Shown: positions 7,152 through 17,348 of the stretch, in pieces | Layout of the letters: each line of letters begins with the position of its first letter | Numbering within the stretch: the first letter of the stretch is position 1 | From: Candidatus Zixiibacteriota bacterium | GTDB lineage: Bacteria > Zixibacteria > MSB-5A5 > GN15 > FEB-12 | Assembly: GCA_020348905.1 (NCBI GenBank) | Contig: CP070756.1 | Location: 2,033,345 to 2,080,860 of the forward strand | Direction: 5' to 3' | DNA length: 47,516 nucleotides | The notes under the pieces: model-generated | Databases searched by the model: none | The model's input: only the letters and a program-made list of their open reading frames with translations | Told to the model about the DNA's origin: nothing | Made by a program: the position numbers and the translations under genes

Positions 7152-10100
7152 TTGATAGTGAACTCTTTAGCGAAAAGAGCGTACATGGTCGCGGCGCTGG
7201 CAATCGTCGCGGCAGTTAGCCCCACCCGGGCAAATATCGGATTTCAGGCTGCTCTCGATACCCCACCTTCCCCCGTGTCCCCCTACGAGGATGAATATGC
7301 TCAGTTCTCTGTCGCCTTACTGCCTAAATCGAAGATATCTCTCCACAGTCGGTTGGTACGTACTCCCAAAGTTGTTCATTCGGAGTTTGCCGGTCGTTCT
7401 CTACGGCTCAATGTGAACTATTACTCCCATGGGAAAATCGAAAAAGCCATGGTGCCGGTGTCCGTTGATGCCGTGAGTTTTATGAATCGGCGGGTTGACA
7501 CTTTTGTCAAGCGGTCGTTTTCCGAGAACATGTACCTGCTGCTTCGGGATCCGGAGCGTCAGGAAAGCCGCGGATTGGGTATTTCAGTGGCCCTTCCCAA
7601 GCGCCTGAACAAGATCTTCGGTGAGGGTGGCGCCGGTCTGAAAGTCGCCGGATACAGGAAAATCACTTTCGCCGGTCGATCGCAGTGGACCGACCAGGCT
7701 GAATCGGAAACGTTCCGCCAGAATAAGTTCCCGTCTCTGAGAATGGAACAAATCTCGCGCTTTGACATAACCGGCACTATCGGTTCCAAGATTTCCGTCA
7801 AGGTTTCCCAGGACAGCCAGACCGATATCCCGCTGGCGAATCGAATCCAGATACGCTACAAAGGTGATGACGATGACATACTCAAGTCCATCGAGGCCGG
7901 TAACACCACTCTCTCCCTGCCCAATACTCAGTTTGTCGGGTACTCGTCACGTATTCGCGGTCTGTTCGGAGTGAAGGCTGAAGCCCAGATTGGTCGGCTT
8001 TACCTGACCGGAATTGCCTCACAGGAGAAAGGGTCGAGCGAAAAAGCTTCGTTTACGGCTACAGGCGAGGAGAATGCTGATTTTGTTCGCGACTATGAAT
8101 ACGTCCAGCGGATAATATTCGATCTCGGTAAGCCCGGTGAGTTCAGTCCCAACGATTCAGTCACAAAGCTCTTTGTATACGAATCCATATCAGGAGTTGT
8201 CCCTGATCTGGAGGCGGTGGAAGCCAATCTCTGGGTGGATCCTGACAGCCCGGAGGCTTACCCGAACGAGGATATAAAGGCCGATGGCCAGGTAAAAGTC
8301 AACCAGCTTGATGATAACGCCTATGAATTTTTCAACGATCCGTCGCGGAATCTCCACTACGTGCGCTTCACCCATCCACGGGACAAAACCAAGCATCTGG
8401 CCTGCTGGATGGAGATCAAGCGGGCCGATGGCACCTATGACACCGTTGGTAGCACAGCTTCCATACCTTATGACTTGAAGCTGCTCGCTATCGCGAGTGG
8501 CAAGAACCCCAGTCCTGACCAGGAAACCTGGCACTTGATGTGGCGAAACTGTTATTCGATTCCGGTCAATGTGGATATCTCGGACATCCGGGTGAAAATA
8601 TTCAAGGGGCCGCCCGGAACGGAAACGAATTCCGACAATCTGGACTATCAGAGTTCGGGTGGCCGGACTGCTCCATACATTGAGATACTCGGTCTGGACC
8701 GGTATAACGAATCGGAAATGAGGGACCCGGACGGCTTGCTCGATGATCTGCAGGAGGTTTTTCGCCCGGACTGGGGCTTGCTCATCTTTCCCGATCGTCG
8801 TCCGTTTGACTCGGATCAGATATTTACCGACCAGAACGGCATCGAGACACCGCCACTCGCCGTCAGACTGCCGGAGATCTATGACTTTACATCGCTGGGC
8901 GTTCCGGCCCAATCCAGTCAGTACTATCTTCAGTTAACGACCACGGCGCGGAGTTCTAAGATTAAGCTCGATCGTGCCAACATTATCGAGGGTTCCGAGA
9001 CTATCACGGTCAACGGTCGCCAACTCGCCCGGGGAACTGACTATACCATAAATTACGAATTTGGCCAGATTACCTTGCTCGATGATGAGGCCACCGATCC
9101 CAACGCCAGTCTTAGTATCGACTACGAGTATGCCCCGTTCTTTGCCGTTCAGAAGAAGACTCTCCTGGGCGCCAGGGCGGAATACGATTGGAGCGATGAC
9201 TTCAAGTTCGGATCCACGCTTCTGTACAAGTCTGACAAAACTCAGGAACGCAAACCCAAAGTGGGGCAGGAGACTGCTAAAACCATCGTTCTTGACGGTG
9301 ATATGAGCCTCAAGCTGCACCCCAACTTCCTGACGAGTATGGTCGACGCCATACCGTTCGTCGAGGCCGAGTCACCATCCAACATTTCTATTATCGCCGA
9401 GGTAGCTCAATCCCGTCCTAACCCCAATGTCGACGGGGTCGCATACGTAGATGACTTTGAATCGGCTCTGGAGGAATTATCCCTGGGGACAACGCGCACG
9501 CGGTGGAAACAATCCTCGACACCGGTGCCCATCCAGGATCTCGGTTTTCAGCGAACCAAGATGCTCTGGCATACGCCCAAAGAGCTGGTTCAGGTTCAGG
9601 AAGTGTACGACCGGGAGTCCGCCCAGGGCGAAGGTACCCTCAGAACGATGCGGATGATTTTCCGTCCCGATTCCAGCGGTGCCGATTCATGGGCCGGCGT
9701 CACAAGGTATTTCGGATCGGCCATCGACAGCAAGCGGGCACAGCTTTTTGAGGTTCGCCTGAGGGCCTACGATGATATCCAGGCCCTACTTCATTTCGAT
9801 TTTGGCATTATTAGCGAGGATCTTGATGATCAGCCGCAGCACGAAGGCACGGCTTTTACCGAGGACCTTGACAACAATGGTGCTGTCAGTATAGCTGAAG
9901 ACGTAGGTCTTGACGGAGTCGCCGACGGCGCGGGGGAAACACCCACGCCATGGGGTACCAGCTACGACCTCGCCGGTGATAACTGGTATTTCCAGGGTGA
10001 GGGTAAATGTCCCTTTGGGCCCGATGGATGCGGTGAAAACACCGACGCGGATACATCCATTTATTATTACGAGTTTTTGAACGGCACCGAGGGAAATATT

Positions 10101-13100
10101 CGGGATCCCTCGGTGGCCGGTGTACCCGACCGGGAAATCCTGTCCACAGGAATCAGCGGTCTGGAAACCAGCAATGCCTATTTTTCGTATGTTCTGGACC
10201 TGTCATCTGACGAGTTTCTGGTGCCCAACTCCGGAAAAAACGACTGGGTAACTTATCGAATACCTATCCGGGATTCGACTGTGCTGGACCAGGCGGTAAG
10301 CACGGGCCGGACTCCTGACTGGAACAATATCACCCATGTCAGGGTATGGTTCGAATCACGACCAGGACAGACCGAACACGATACGGTCGAGATCGCGGAT
10401 TGGTACTTCGTTCAGTCGAATTGGCAGGATTCGGTAATACTGGGACCTGACTCGGCCAGCAGTAACACCAAATTCGTCGTGGCTGAAATGAGTGACGACG
10501 AAAATCAGGATTTTACACCGCCTCCGGGGGTTGAGTCGTACCGCGATCCCACCACCAATGTTACCGAAGCTCAGCGAGCCCTGCTGATGCAATTCAGCAA
10601 TCTTCGGGCCGCTGACTCCTGCCTGGCGACCAAGGATTTGATCTCGGTGGATCGCTATTCGGGTTACCGCCGGATGGAGATGTTCGTATACGGTGCTTAT
10701 GAAAATGATAGCGACCAGGGTAAAATTCGCTTCTTCTTCCGACTCGGTCAGGATGCCCGGAACTATTATGAATATTATACCACCGTTTATCAAGGGTGGG
10801 ACGAGCGTAACTTCGTCAATGTTGACTTCAACGAGATCACCGGCCTGAAAGATGACGCCCAGAAGGCCTTGCTTACTGGTGGCAACGAGGTGAACTTTGA
10901 TGACGGTGAGCATTATCGTATATTTGGAAATCCCGACATAAACAAGGTGCGCTACTTTGCCGCCGGACTGATCAATACCGACAGCACCGATGGCACTGAA
11001 ATCAGCGGTCAGTTATGGCTGGATGAATTGCGCGTGACTGAAGTTAGACGCGATGTGGGTACAGCCGGGCGTATTCAGGTCGCGGGAAATCTGGCCGATC
11101 TGCTCAGCTATAATTTTGCGTTTGAGTCGCGGGATCCCTATTTCCGGGGTCTGTCCTCCTCAACGCGCGGCGGCTCAACCGACAACCTTGGCAGCGGGCA
11201 GACAAATACCAGCTACAATTACGGAGTTACCTTCAATGTTAATAAGTTCCTGCCGCGATCCTGGGGCGCCCAGCTACCGGTTTCGGTGCGGTACAGTAAG
11301 GCCACCCAGACGCCCCTGCTGCGAAACAACTCCGACGTGGTGCTGCCCGAGGAAACCAGGCGGGAGGAGCGTACTATCCGCGAATCCAAGAACATCAACG
11401 TTTCCAGTCGCTTCAATCGCAAGGGCAGAAATCCACTGTTTAACCTGCTGCTGAATCGCCTCAAGACCTCGGTGTCTTACGGACGAACCAATACCCAGTC
11501 GGTGACGGCTCCTTACAGTTTCGGTGAATCGTACAGTGTGCGATCAAGTTTTGACTTTTCTGTTAAGAGTCCTCCTTACGTGCCTATCTTCTCCTGGACC
11601 CGCTCGATTCCCGTTCTCAAGAAGCTCTCTGAGTCGCGGCTGGGGCTGTATCCTGAGAAATGGACGACATCGGGCAATTTCAACCGTAGCCTGACCATTA
11701 CTGATGACATCAACTCAAACAGGCGATCGTCCAACAAGCGAACCTTTGACGGCAAGATGGACATGAAATATAAGTTCTTTCACAATTTGTCCATAACTCT
11801 CAGTTATCAGACCAATCGCGATCTGAGCGACCCCGACCTGGTCAATTTGTCGTTCAAAAACCCCAAACTGGGCCTCGAGACTCATTACGGGCAAAGCATA
11901 AGTACCAGCTATGATCCGAAACTTCTGAGTTTTATGAAAACGGCGTTTTCATATAAGGCGAATTACTCCGATGACTGGCAGCGTCAGTACCGCGCCCGCA
12001 AGTCGGCCATGTCCCGCTCGGTGGGCGTGAGCGGTGATTTTGACCACCAGAAACTTCTGGGAGAGACGCGAAAGAAGGCCAGTGGTCGCCGGACTTCGGG
12101 GCGCGACCGTGAGAGGCGGGCGGCTGACGAGGAGAGTTTCCCGGTGTACCAGTACGGCCTGAACGCACTGCGGTTTCTGACAGGATGGATTGATCCGTTT
12201 ACGTACTCCTACAGCGAGAGCTTCAATAATTCATTGCCGGGTATGGATGTCCGCCCGAGCTGGCAATACCGGTTCGGCTTTAAAGATAACGCCGATGTAG
12301 GCGAAGTTACCGGTGCGGTAGGATCCCAGGCTTCATCTGAAGGCATTCGATATGATGTCGGATCGGGTTTCAAATTCCTCGGCGGTTTAATCACTACGGT
12401 GCGGTTTGGTCGATCGGTGAATAGAGATCTGGTCAAGCAGGGTGCCCGCTATGAGAATATCTCCACAAACTGGCCTGACCTGGCGCTTAGAATTCAGAAA
12501 TTCAAGACCTTTCCGCTGATCAAGAAATATCTGAATACGTTTATCGATGTTTTTGCTCCGCGCACGGGCTTCAAACGGCAATTAAGAGAAAGGCGTGATA
12601 TCGACGGGGACTTTCTTGTTTCGAAGTCGGTGGTCAGAAATCACAAGCCTCTGCTGTCAATAAGTTTCAAAGCTATCAGGATGTTGTCGTTGTCCGCGGC
12701 CTATTCATTGGATAAGGAGGAAAAGGAAGTCTACAACACCGCTTCGGGAGACCTGCAGAGCGAAACCGTCTCTACGAAAAAAACTATTGCGGTAACGGCA
12801 AAATATTCGTTCAGTTCCCCGCGCGGAATTGCTTTGCCGATATTCGGCCGGCTGAAGTTTGACTCGCGTGTTGAACTGGAGATGTCGGTCCGCATAAACT
12901 CTCAAATTTCCGAAACGGCCCAGGCCGGACAACCTTTCGCTACCTCGACCGACAAATCCGACTACATGTTCTCGCCGGTCATTTCCTACGCATTCAGCAG
13001 ACAGATTAAGGGTGGTCTGACCATGCGCTGGCAGGACTCCAACGACAACTATCGTAGCCGTAAGAGCCATACCAGGGAAGTCCAGATCTGGACTGAGATC

Positions 13101-13109
13101 AGCTTCTGA
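7152..13109 (+). CDS. sprA: SprA-like giant outer-membrane protein (type IX secretion translocon family)
   Basis: Protein of 1985 residues. In Bacteroidetes, SprA (Sov) is the 36-strand outer-membrane channel of the type IX secretion system. A hydrophobic N-terminus (residues 10-26, ending near TRA) is a signal peptide. Family blocks are visible: an N-terminal part with KSIEAGNTTLSLPNTQF and SSRIRGLFGVKAEAQIGRL (about 255-285), the middle block AEVAQSRPNPNVDGVAYVDD (about 755-775), LWLDELRVTEVRRDVGTAG (about 1290), and a C-terminal half of alternating polar/aromatic strands. It is shorter than the Flavobacterium protein (roughly 2400). The chosen start is TTG; a GTG six bases later is also possible. 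Other type IX genes are not in the window, so the secretion role is inferred. Confidence 0.88.
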   Translation: MIVNSLAKRAYMVAALAIVAAVSPTRANIGFQAALDTPPSPVSPYEDEYAQFSVALLPKSKISLHSRLVRTPKVVHSEFAGRSLRLNVNYYSHGKIEKAMVPVSVDAVSFMNRRVDTFVKRSFSENMYLLLRDPERQESRGLGISVALPKRLNKIFGEGGAGLKVAGYRKITFAGRSQWTDQAESETFRQNKFPSLRMEQISRFDITGTIGSKISVKVSQDSQTDIPLANRIQIRYKGDDDDILKSIEAGNTTLSLPNTQFVGYSSRIRGLFGVKAEAQIGRLYLTGIASQEKGSSEKASFTATGEENADFVRDYEYVQRIIFDLGKPGEFSPNDSVTKLFVYESISGVVPDLEAVEANLWVDPDSPEAYPNEDIKADGQVKVNQLDDNAYEFFNDPSRNLHYVRFTHPRDKTKHLACWMEIKRADGTYDTVGSTASIPYDLKLLAIASGKNPSPDQETWHLMWRNCYSIPVNVDISDIRVKIFKGPPGTETNSDNLDYQSSGGRTAPYIEILGLDRYNESEMRDPDGLLDDLQEVFRPDWGLLIFPDRRPFDSDQIFTDQNGIETPPLAVRLPEIYDFTSLGVPAQSSQYYLQLTTTARSSKIKLDRANIIEGSETITVNGRQLARGTDYTINYEFGQITLLDDEATDPNASLSIDYEYAPFFAVQKKTLLGARAEYDWSDDFKFGSTLLYKSDKTQERKPKVGQETAKTIVLDGDMSLKLHPNFLTSMVDAIPFVEAESPSNISIIAEVAQSRPNPNVDGVAYVDDFESALEELSLGTTRTRWKQSSTPVPIQDLGFQRTKMLWHTPKELVQVQEVYDRESAQGEGTLRTMRMIFRPDSSGADSWAGVTRYFGSAIDSKRAQLFEVRLRAYDDIQALLHFDFGIISEDLDDQPQHEGTAFTEDLDNNGAVSIAEDVGLDGVADGAGETPTPWGTSYDLAGDNWYFQGEGKCPFGPDGCGENTDADTSIYYYEFLNGTEGNIRDPSVAGVPDREILSTGISGLETSNAYFSYVLDLSSDEFLVPNSGKNDWVTYRIPIRDSTVLDQAVSTGRTPDWNNITHVRVWFESRPGQTEHDTVEIADWYFVQSNWQDSVILGPDSASSNTKFVVAEMSDDENQDFTPPPGVESYRDPTTNVTEAQRALLMQFSNLRAADSCLATKDLISVDRYSGYRRMEMFVYGAYENDSDQGKIRFFFRLGQDARNYYEYYTTVYQGWDERNFVNVDFNEITGLKDDAQKALLTGGNEVNFDDGEHYRIFGNPDINKVRYFAAGLINTDSTDGTEISGQLWLDELRVTEVRRDVGTAGRIQVAGNLADLLSYNFAFESRDPYFRGLSSSTRGGSTDNLGSGQTNTSYNYGVTFNVNKFLPRSWGAQLPVSVRYSKATQTPLLRNNSDVVLPEETRREERTIRESKNINVSSRFNRKGRNPLFNLLLNRLKTSVSYGRTNTQSVTAPYSFGESYSVRSSFDFSVKSPPYVPIFSWTRSIPVLKKLSESRLGLYPEKWTTSGNFNRSLTITDDINSNRRSSNKRTFDGKMDMKYKFFHNLSITLSYQTNRDLSDPDLVNLSFKNPKLGLETHYGQSISTSYDPKLLSFMKTAFSYKANYSDDWQRQYRARKSAMSRSVGVSGDFDHQKLLGETRKKASGRRTSGRDRERRAADEESFPVYQYGLNALRFLTGWIDPFTYSYSESFNNSLPGMDVRPSWQYRFGFKDNADVGEVTGAVGSQASSEGIRYDVGSGFKFLGGLITTVRFGRSVNRDLVKQGARYENISTNWPDLALRIQKFKTFPLIKKYLNTFIDVFAPRTGFKRQLRERRDIDGDFLVSKSVVRNHKPLLSISFKAIRMLSLSAAYSLDKEEKEVYNTASGDLQSETVSTKKTIAVTAKYSFSSPRGIALPIFGRLKFDSRVELEMSVRINSQISETAQAGQPFATSTDKSDYMFSPVISYAFSRQIKGGLTMRWQDSNDNYRSRKSHTREVQIWTEISF

Positions 13110-13153
13110 TATTTTCAGTTGACTTGAATTGCCGTAACCGTGTAATTATCCGC

Positions 13154-14080
13154 ATGACTTTTTCACCTCTGGCAGCGACCATTGTCTGTGGTGTTTTAAT
13201 CTGTTTATCGTGTTCATCGCCTCGCATTCAACCGCCCGAATTTGATGGCGACCGCGCTTACGATTACCTTGTAAAGCAGGTGGAATTCGGACCGCGCGTT
13301 CCCAGTACCGAGGCCTCGGCGCAGTGCCGCCGGTATATGTGCGAGCATTTCAGCCAGCTTGGCCTTGAAGTGGACTCGCAGGTCTTTAACCATGACGATT
13401 CATATTCACGCAGCACGATTGTCATGGTAAATGTGGTGGCGTCGGCTTGGGGCGAAAGCGATGCCGCGTTGGTGCTGATGGCTCACTACGATTGTCGCCC
13501 CAGAGCCGAATACGCCAGCATCCCTGAGCTCATGGAAAAACCGATTGACGGTGCTAATGACGGTGCCTCGGGGGTGGCCGTCCTGATGGAGATGGCGAAT
13601 CTGTTCGCCGCTCGCAAGCCGCCCTGTCGGGTCGATTTGGTTTTGGTTGACGGAGAGGATTGGGGCGTGACCGGCGACCGCGAGAACTACATGCTTGGCT
13701 CCAGAGAGTTTGCTCGAAGGGGGATCCGTGACAGGTATCGGTTTGGAATTGTGGTTGACCTGGTCGGAGACAGCGATCAGCAGATTTACCGGGAGGCGTT
13801 TTCCGAGCGATATGCCAAGCCCTTGAACGACGTAATCTTTGAAACCGCTGCTCGCCTGGGAATAAATACCTTCTACGACTCGGTCAAGCACCCGGTTCTC
13901 GATGATCATATCTCGCTCAATATCGGCGGTGTTTTGGCTGCTGATATCATTGACTTCGATTACGCATATTGGCATACTGAGTTGGATACGCCGGACAAGT
14001 GTAGCGGCGAGTCTCTGGCTAACGTCGGTAGAGTGCTGGCGGAAATTGTTTATAATCCACACTTATGGCCGGAAAAGTAA
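13154..14080 (+). CDS. M28-family lipoprotein, glutaminyl-peptide cyclotransferase-like
   Basis: Zinc enzyme of the M28 fold, probably converting N-terminal Gln to pyroglutamate on exported proteins; a plain aminopeptidase is the alternative. The N-terminus is a lipoprotein signal with lipobox LSC about 20 residues from the ATG, so it is anchored in the envelope. Metal and active-site blocks: AHYDCRP, GANDGASG, DGEDWG, LGSREFARR, VDLVGD, DDHI and YWHTELDTPDKC. The order and the LGSR, DLVG, DDHI and WHT motifs follow glutaminyl cyclases. I start at the ATG because it begins a compact signal peptide and a TTGACT box lies 35 bases upstream; a TTG at 13124 would add ten residues. The end overlaps selA by 16 bases. 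Confidence 0.82.
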   Translation: MTFSPLAATIVCGVLICLSCSSPRIQPPEFDGDRAYDYLVKQVEFGPRVPSTEASAQCRRYMCEHFSQLGLEVDSQVFNHDDSYSRSTIVMVNVVASAWGESDAALVLMAHYDCRPRAEYASIPELMEKPIDGANDGASGVAVLMEMANLFAARKPPCRVDLVLVDGEDWGVTGDRENYMLGSREFARRGIRDRYRFGIVVDLVGDSDQQIYREAFSERYAKPLNDVIFETAARLGINTFYDSVKHPVLDDHISLNIGGVLAADIIDFDYAYWHTELDTPDKCSGESLANVGRVLAEIVYNPHLWPEK

Positions 14081-15447
14081 TTAAACAACTCCGTGACTTC
14101 CCTTCCGTGGAAGAGCTGCTTCAGAGCGGCAAGCTGGTTGGGGCGGTGTCGTCCGTGCCCAGGCCGGTGGCGGCCGATGTCGTGAAGGAAGTCGTAGCTG
14201 ACGTCAAAAGCGAGTTTAAACGGAGGGGTGCAGCCATAAGCCTGACTGAAATTCATAACAAGATTAGAGATCGGATCAGGAGCTATCGTCGTCGTGAAAT
14301 CTCCAGGGTCATTAACGCCACCGGGATCGTGGTGCACACTAACCTGGGCAGGGCGCCGCTGTCGGAGAGCATTTTCGACGCCGTGAAGACAACGGTGGTG
14401 GGGTATGGCAACATAGAGTACGATCTTCAGTCGGGATCCAGGGGAAAACGAGGGCCATCCTGTGAGGCTTACCTGGCGCGGCTGTCCGGGGCCGAAAACG
14501 CCACCGTCGTCAACAACTGCGCCGCTGCTCTGCTGATCATTCTCAATACCTTTGCCAACAGGAAGAAAGTTATCATATCGCGCGGTGAGCTGGTGCAAAT
14601 TGGTGGCGGCTTCAGGATACCCGATATCCTCAAGAAATCCGGCGCCAGGCTGTGCGAGGTTGGGACTACCAATATAACTAACCTGTCTGATTACGCTGAC
14701 GCCATTGACGACAAAACGGCTCTTATCCTGCGTGTTCATCAGAGTAATTTCATTCAGCGCGGGTTTACCGATCAGGTCAAGCTCAAGCCGCTCGTTGCCC
14801 TGGGTCGTAAACACGGTGTACCGGTGGTCAACGATCTGGGCAGCGGGGTGTTTGTATCAACTCGGAAGCTGCTGGGCTACAACGAACCGACCGTGCAGCA
14901 GTCCGTTCGCGACGGAGCCGACCTCACCTGTTTCTCCGGTGACAAAATGCTGGGGGGCTGCCAGGCCGGTCTGATTGTCGGAAGCGACGAACACATAAAG
15001 AAGATCCGTAAAAACGCCCTGTTCAGAACCCTCAGGGTGGACAAGATCGTCTTTTCGATGCTGGAAAAAATGCTGGCCTTTTATCTCAACGACGACTGGA
15101 TGACCAATATCAAAGTCTGGTCGATTCTGTCTTTGAGCGAGTCCGAACTCTATCGTCGCGGCAAGGACTTGCTTAAAAAGCTCGGTAATCCCAGGGGCAT
15201 CTCGGTAGAGGCTACCGGAGCTTATGTGGGTGGGGGAGCGCTGCCGGAGTCGAGTATACCTTCGGTTTCCATCGTCTTTTCGCCCCAGTTCAACGCCACC
15301 ACTCTGCTCAAGAAATTCCGCGACATGCCGGTTCCCATAATCGGCCGAATTGATGATGATCGTCTCATCCTCGACCTCAAGGCCGTCGATGAAACCGATC
15401 TGCCGTATCTGACGGATGCTATATCCAGCGTACTTGACGAAGCTTAG
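14065..15447 (+). CDS. selA: SelA, L-seryl-tRNA(Sec) selenium transferase
   Basis: PLP enzyme that turns Ser-tRNA(Sec) into Sec-tRNA(Sec) using selenophosphate. At 460 residues it has the normal bacterial length. An N-terminal helical tRNA-binding domain precedes the conserved [41 protein letters not shown] and HQSNF follow. The PLP lysine is Lys294 in [12 protein letters not shown], where many relatives have Pro in place of the Cys. The start lies inside the end of the M28 gene. selB follows after 11 bases, so the two form an operon. selD, the selenophosphate synthetase, is not in this window. Confidence 0.96.
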   Translation: MAGKVIKQLRDFPSVEELLQSGKLVGAVSSVPRPVAADVVKEVVADVKSEFKRRGAAISLTEIHNKIRDRIRSYRRREISRVINATGIVVHTNLGRAPLSESIFDAVKTTVVGYGNIEYDLQSGSRGKRGPSCEAYLARLSGAENATVVNNCAAALLIILNTFANRKKVIISRGELVQIGGGFRIPDILKKSGARLCEVGTTNITNLSDYADAIDDKTALILRVHQSNFIQRGFTDQVKLKPLVALGRKHGVPVVNDLGSGVFVSTRKLLGYNEPTVQQSVRDGADLTCFSGDKMLGGCQAGLIVGSDEHIKKIRKNALFRTLRVDKIVFSMLEKMLAFYLNDDWMTNIKVWSILSLSESELYRRGKDLLKKLGNPRGISVEATGAYVGGGALPESSIPSVSIVFSPQFNATTLLKKFRDMPVPIIGRIDDDRLILDLKAVDETDLPYLTDAISSVLDEA

Positions 15448-15458
15448 GTGACCGGTAA

Positions 15459-17348
15459 ATGATTGTAATCGGAACGGCAGGACATATCGACCATGGCAAA
15501 TCATCCATCGTCAAAAGGCTTACCGGAACCGACCCGGATCGCCTGCCCGAGGAAAAGAAGCGGGGTCTGACCATCGATCTGGGATTTGCCTTTTACCAAA
15601 CACCTGAGGCAGATGTCATCGCCTTTGTTGATGTACCGGGCCATGAGAAGTTTGTCAAGAACATGGTGGCCGGTGCCGGGGGTATCGACGCCGTTATGCT
15701 GGTGGTGGCGGCCGACGACGGCTGGATGCCGCAGAGCGAAGAGCACTTTCAAATAGTGAGGTTGCTCGGCGTCAGGCACGGTATGGTTGTTATCAACAAG
15801 ACCGACCTGGTTGAACCCGACTGGCTGGAACTGCTTGAGCAGGAAATTTCTGATAAAACCGCCGGCACCTTTTTGCAGGAAGCCCCGGTCTTCAAAGTTT
15901 CATCTCAGACCGGCGAGGGTTTTGACCGGCTCAGTGCCCATCTCGATTCGCTGACATCCAACATCACGGCCAGGCGAGATATCGGCAAAGCTCGCCTCTA
16001 CATCGATCGCTCCTTCGTTCGACCTGGTATCGGCGGTGTCGTTACGGGCACGCTTCGAGGCGGCAGGCTAACGGTGGGTCAGAGCGTAGCGGTGTGGCCG
16101 TCCATGAAGAAAGCTAAAATCCGGTCGTTGCATTCGAATAATCAGGAAGTGAAAACGGCCGGACCGGGACAGCGCACGGCGGTATCATTTACCGGACTGG
16201 ACCGCGAGAATCTTATTCGGGGCGGGGTAGTTTCAGGCAGGGAAGACCTTGCGTTTTTCAAACAGCATCCGGTACTGGCGCTGTCGGTGGAGGTTCTGCC
16301 GGATGCTCCGGTGGCCCTTACGGAACGTCGCCGCGTGCTGTTGATCGCAGGTACAACCGAGGCCGAAGGGGAGATAAGACTGTACGATACCCGGCGAATA
16401 GAAGCGGGCCAAAAGGGATTGGCCTTTTTCAAACCGGACGAGCCGGTGTATACCCTGGTAGGTGATCACTTCATACTTCGGCTACCGACACCGATGGTCA
16501 CTATGGGCGGCGGGCAGGTACTGGACCACCTGCAACACTTCCCGCGCAAGAAGAGGCTTGAAGACTACGCTTATCTCAAGGACAGGGTACCGGCGACACT
16601 TCGCAATCTGGTTCTGTCCGAGCTGCGCAAACAAATAATCATTCCGGCCGATTCGCTTCTGGATCAGTCCGACTTTTCGCGAGAGCAAATTGAATCGGAA
16701 ATCAAACAAGTCTGGCAGGCCAAGAAGGTCAGGATCTTCGAAGGTAGCGTGTATCACGAGCAATACTTCAAACAGGCCCTGGATAGCCTTCAGCAAATTC
16801 TCGGGAAGTACTTCCAGGACAAATCGCATGTCAAGGGAATCTCCCTGGAGCAGATCGTTGATATAGCGGGCCTGAGCCAGTCTCAGGCAAGTCTCATGGT
16901 TGGCTTTCTCGTATCTTCCGGTGCCATGATCAAGATTCGGGAGCTGTATAACCTTAGTGGCCGGGGGATGAGCCTGAAAGGACCCGCGAAGCTGGCCCAC
17001 GATGATATTATGAAATCGCTTACCGATAATCGCTATTCGCCTCCAACTCTGACCGTCCTGGTTGGTCGCGGTAAGGCCTACAAGGACGCCATAAAATTCG
17101 TAGTTGATGCAGGCGAGGGTTACAAATGCGGTTCGGATTTTGTTTTCCTGACCGATGTTTGGGATGAAATCGTGGAGTACGTCACGAAAAAGATAAAGAC
17201 CGAAGGCAAACTCACCGTGGCGGACTTACGCGACCGGTTCGGTTTCTCGCGCAAGTTCGGCATCCCGATCCTGGAAGAGACCGATCGAATCAGGCTTACC
17301 CGCCGGGAAGGAGATTATCGGGTGAAAGGAGACAAGTTTGAAGGCTAA
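15459..17348 (+). CDS. selB: SelB, selenocysteine-specific elongation factor
   Basis: GTPase that carries Sec-tRNA(Sec) to UGA codons marked by a SECIS hairpin. The GTP-binding domain has GHIDHGKS (residues 7-14), [20 protein letters not shown] and NKTDL, followed by EF-Tu-like domains II and III. The C-terminal third (from about residue 370) is helical and built of winged-helix repeats, the part that binds the SECIS element. At 629 residues it is similar to E. coli SelB (614). AGGTGA lies just before the ATG. Its last codons overlap the start of the amidohydrolase gene by 11 bases. Confidence 0.96.
   Translation: MIVIGTAGHIDHGKSSIVKRLTGTDPDRLPEEKKRGLTIDLGFAFYQTPEADVIAFVDVPGHEKFVKNMVAGAGGIDAVMLVVAADDGWMPQSEEHFQIVRLLGVRHGMVVINKTDLVEPDWLELLEQEISDKTAGTFLQEAPVFKVSSQTGEGFDRLSAHLDSLTSNITARRDIGKARLYIDRSFVRPGIGGVVTGTLRGGRLTVGQSVAVWPSMKKAKIRSLHSNNQEVKTAGPGQRTAVSFTGLDRENLIRGGVVSGREDLAFFKQHPVLALSVEVLPDAPVALTERRRVLLIAGTTEAEGEIRLYDTRRIEAGQKGLAFFKPDEPVYTLVGDHFILRLPTPMVTMGGGQVLDHLQHFPRKKRLEDYAYLKDRVPATLRNLVLSELRKQIIIPADSLLDQSDFSREQIESEIKQVWQAKKVRIFEGSVYHEQYFKQALDSLQQILGKYFQDKSHVKGISLEQIVDIAGLSQSQASLMVGFLVSSGAMIKIRELYNLSGRGMSLKGPAKLAHDDIMKSLTDNRYSPPTLTVLVGRGKAYKDAIKFVVDAGEGYKCGSDFVFLTDVWDEIVEYVTKKIKTEGKLTVADLRDRFGFSRKFGIPILEETDRIRLTRREGDYRVKGDKFEG

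Noticed and set aside
8190-8912. Minus-strand frame of 240 codons inside the sprA-like gene
   Set aside because: Antisense shadow; no start signal or recognisable product.
13406-14062. Minus-strand frame of 218 codons opposite the M28 gene
   Set aside because: Antisense shadow of a well-supported gene.
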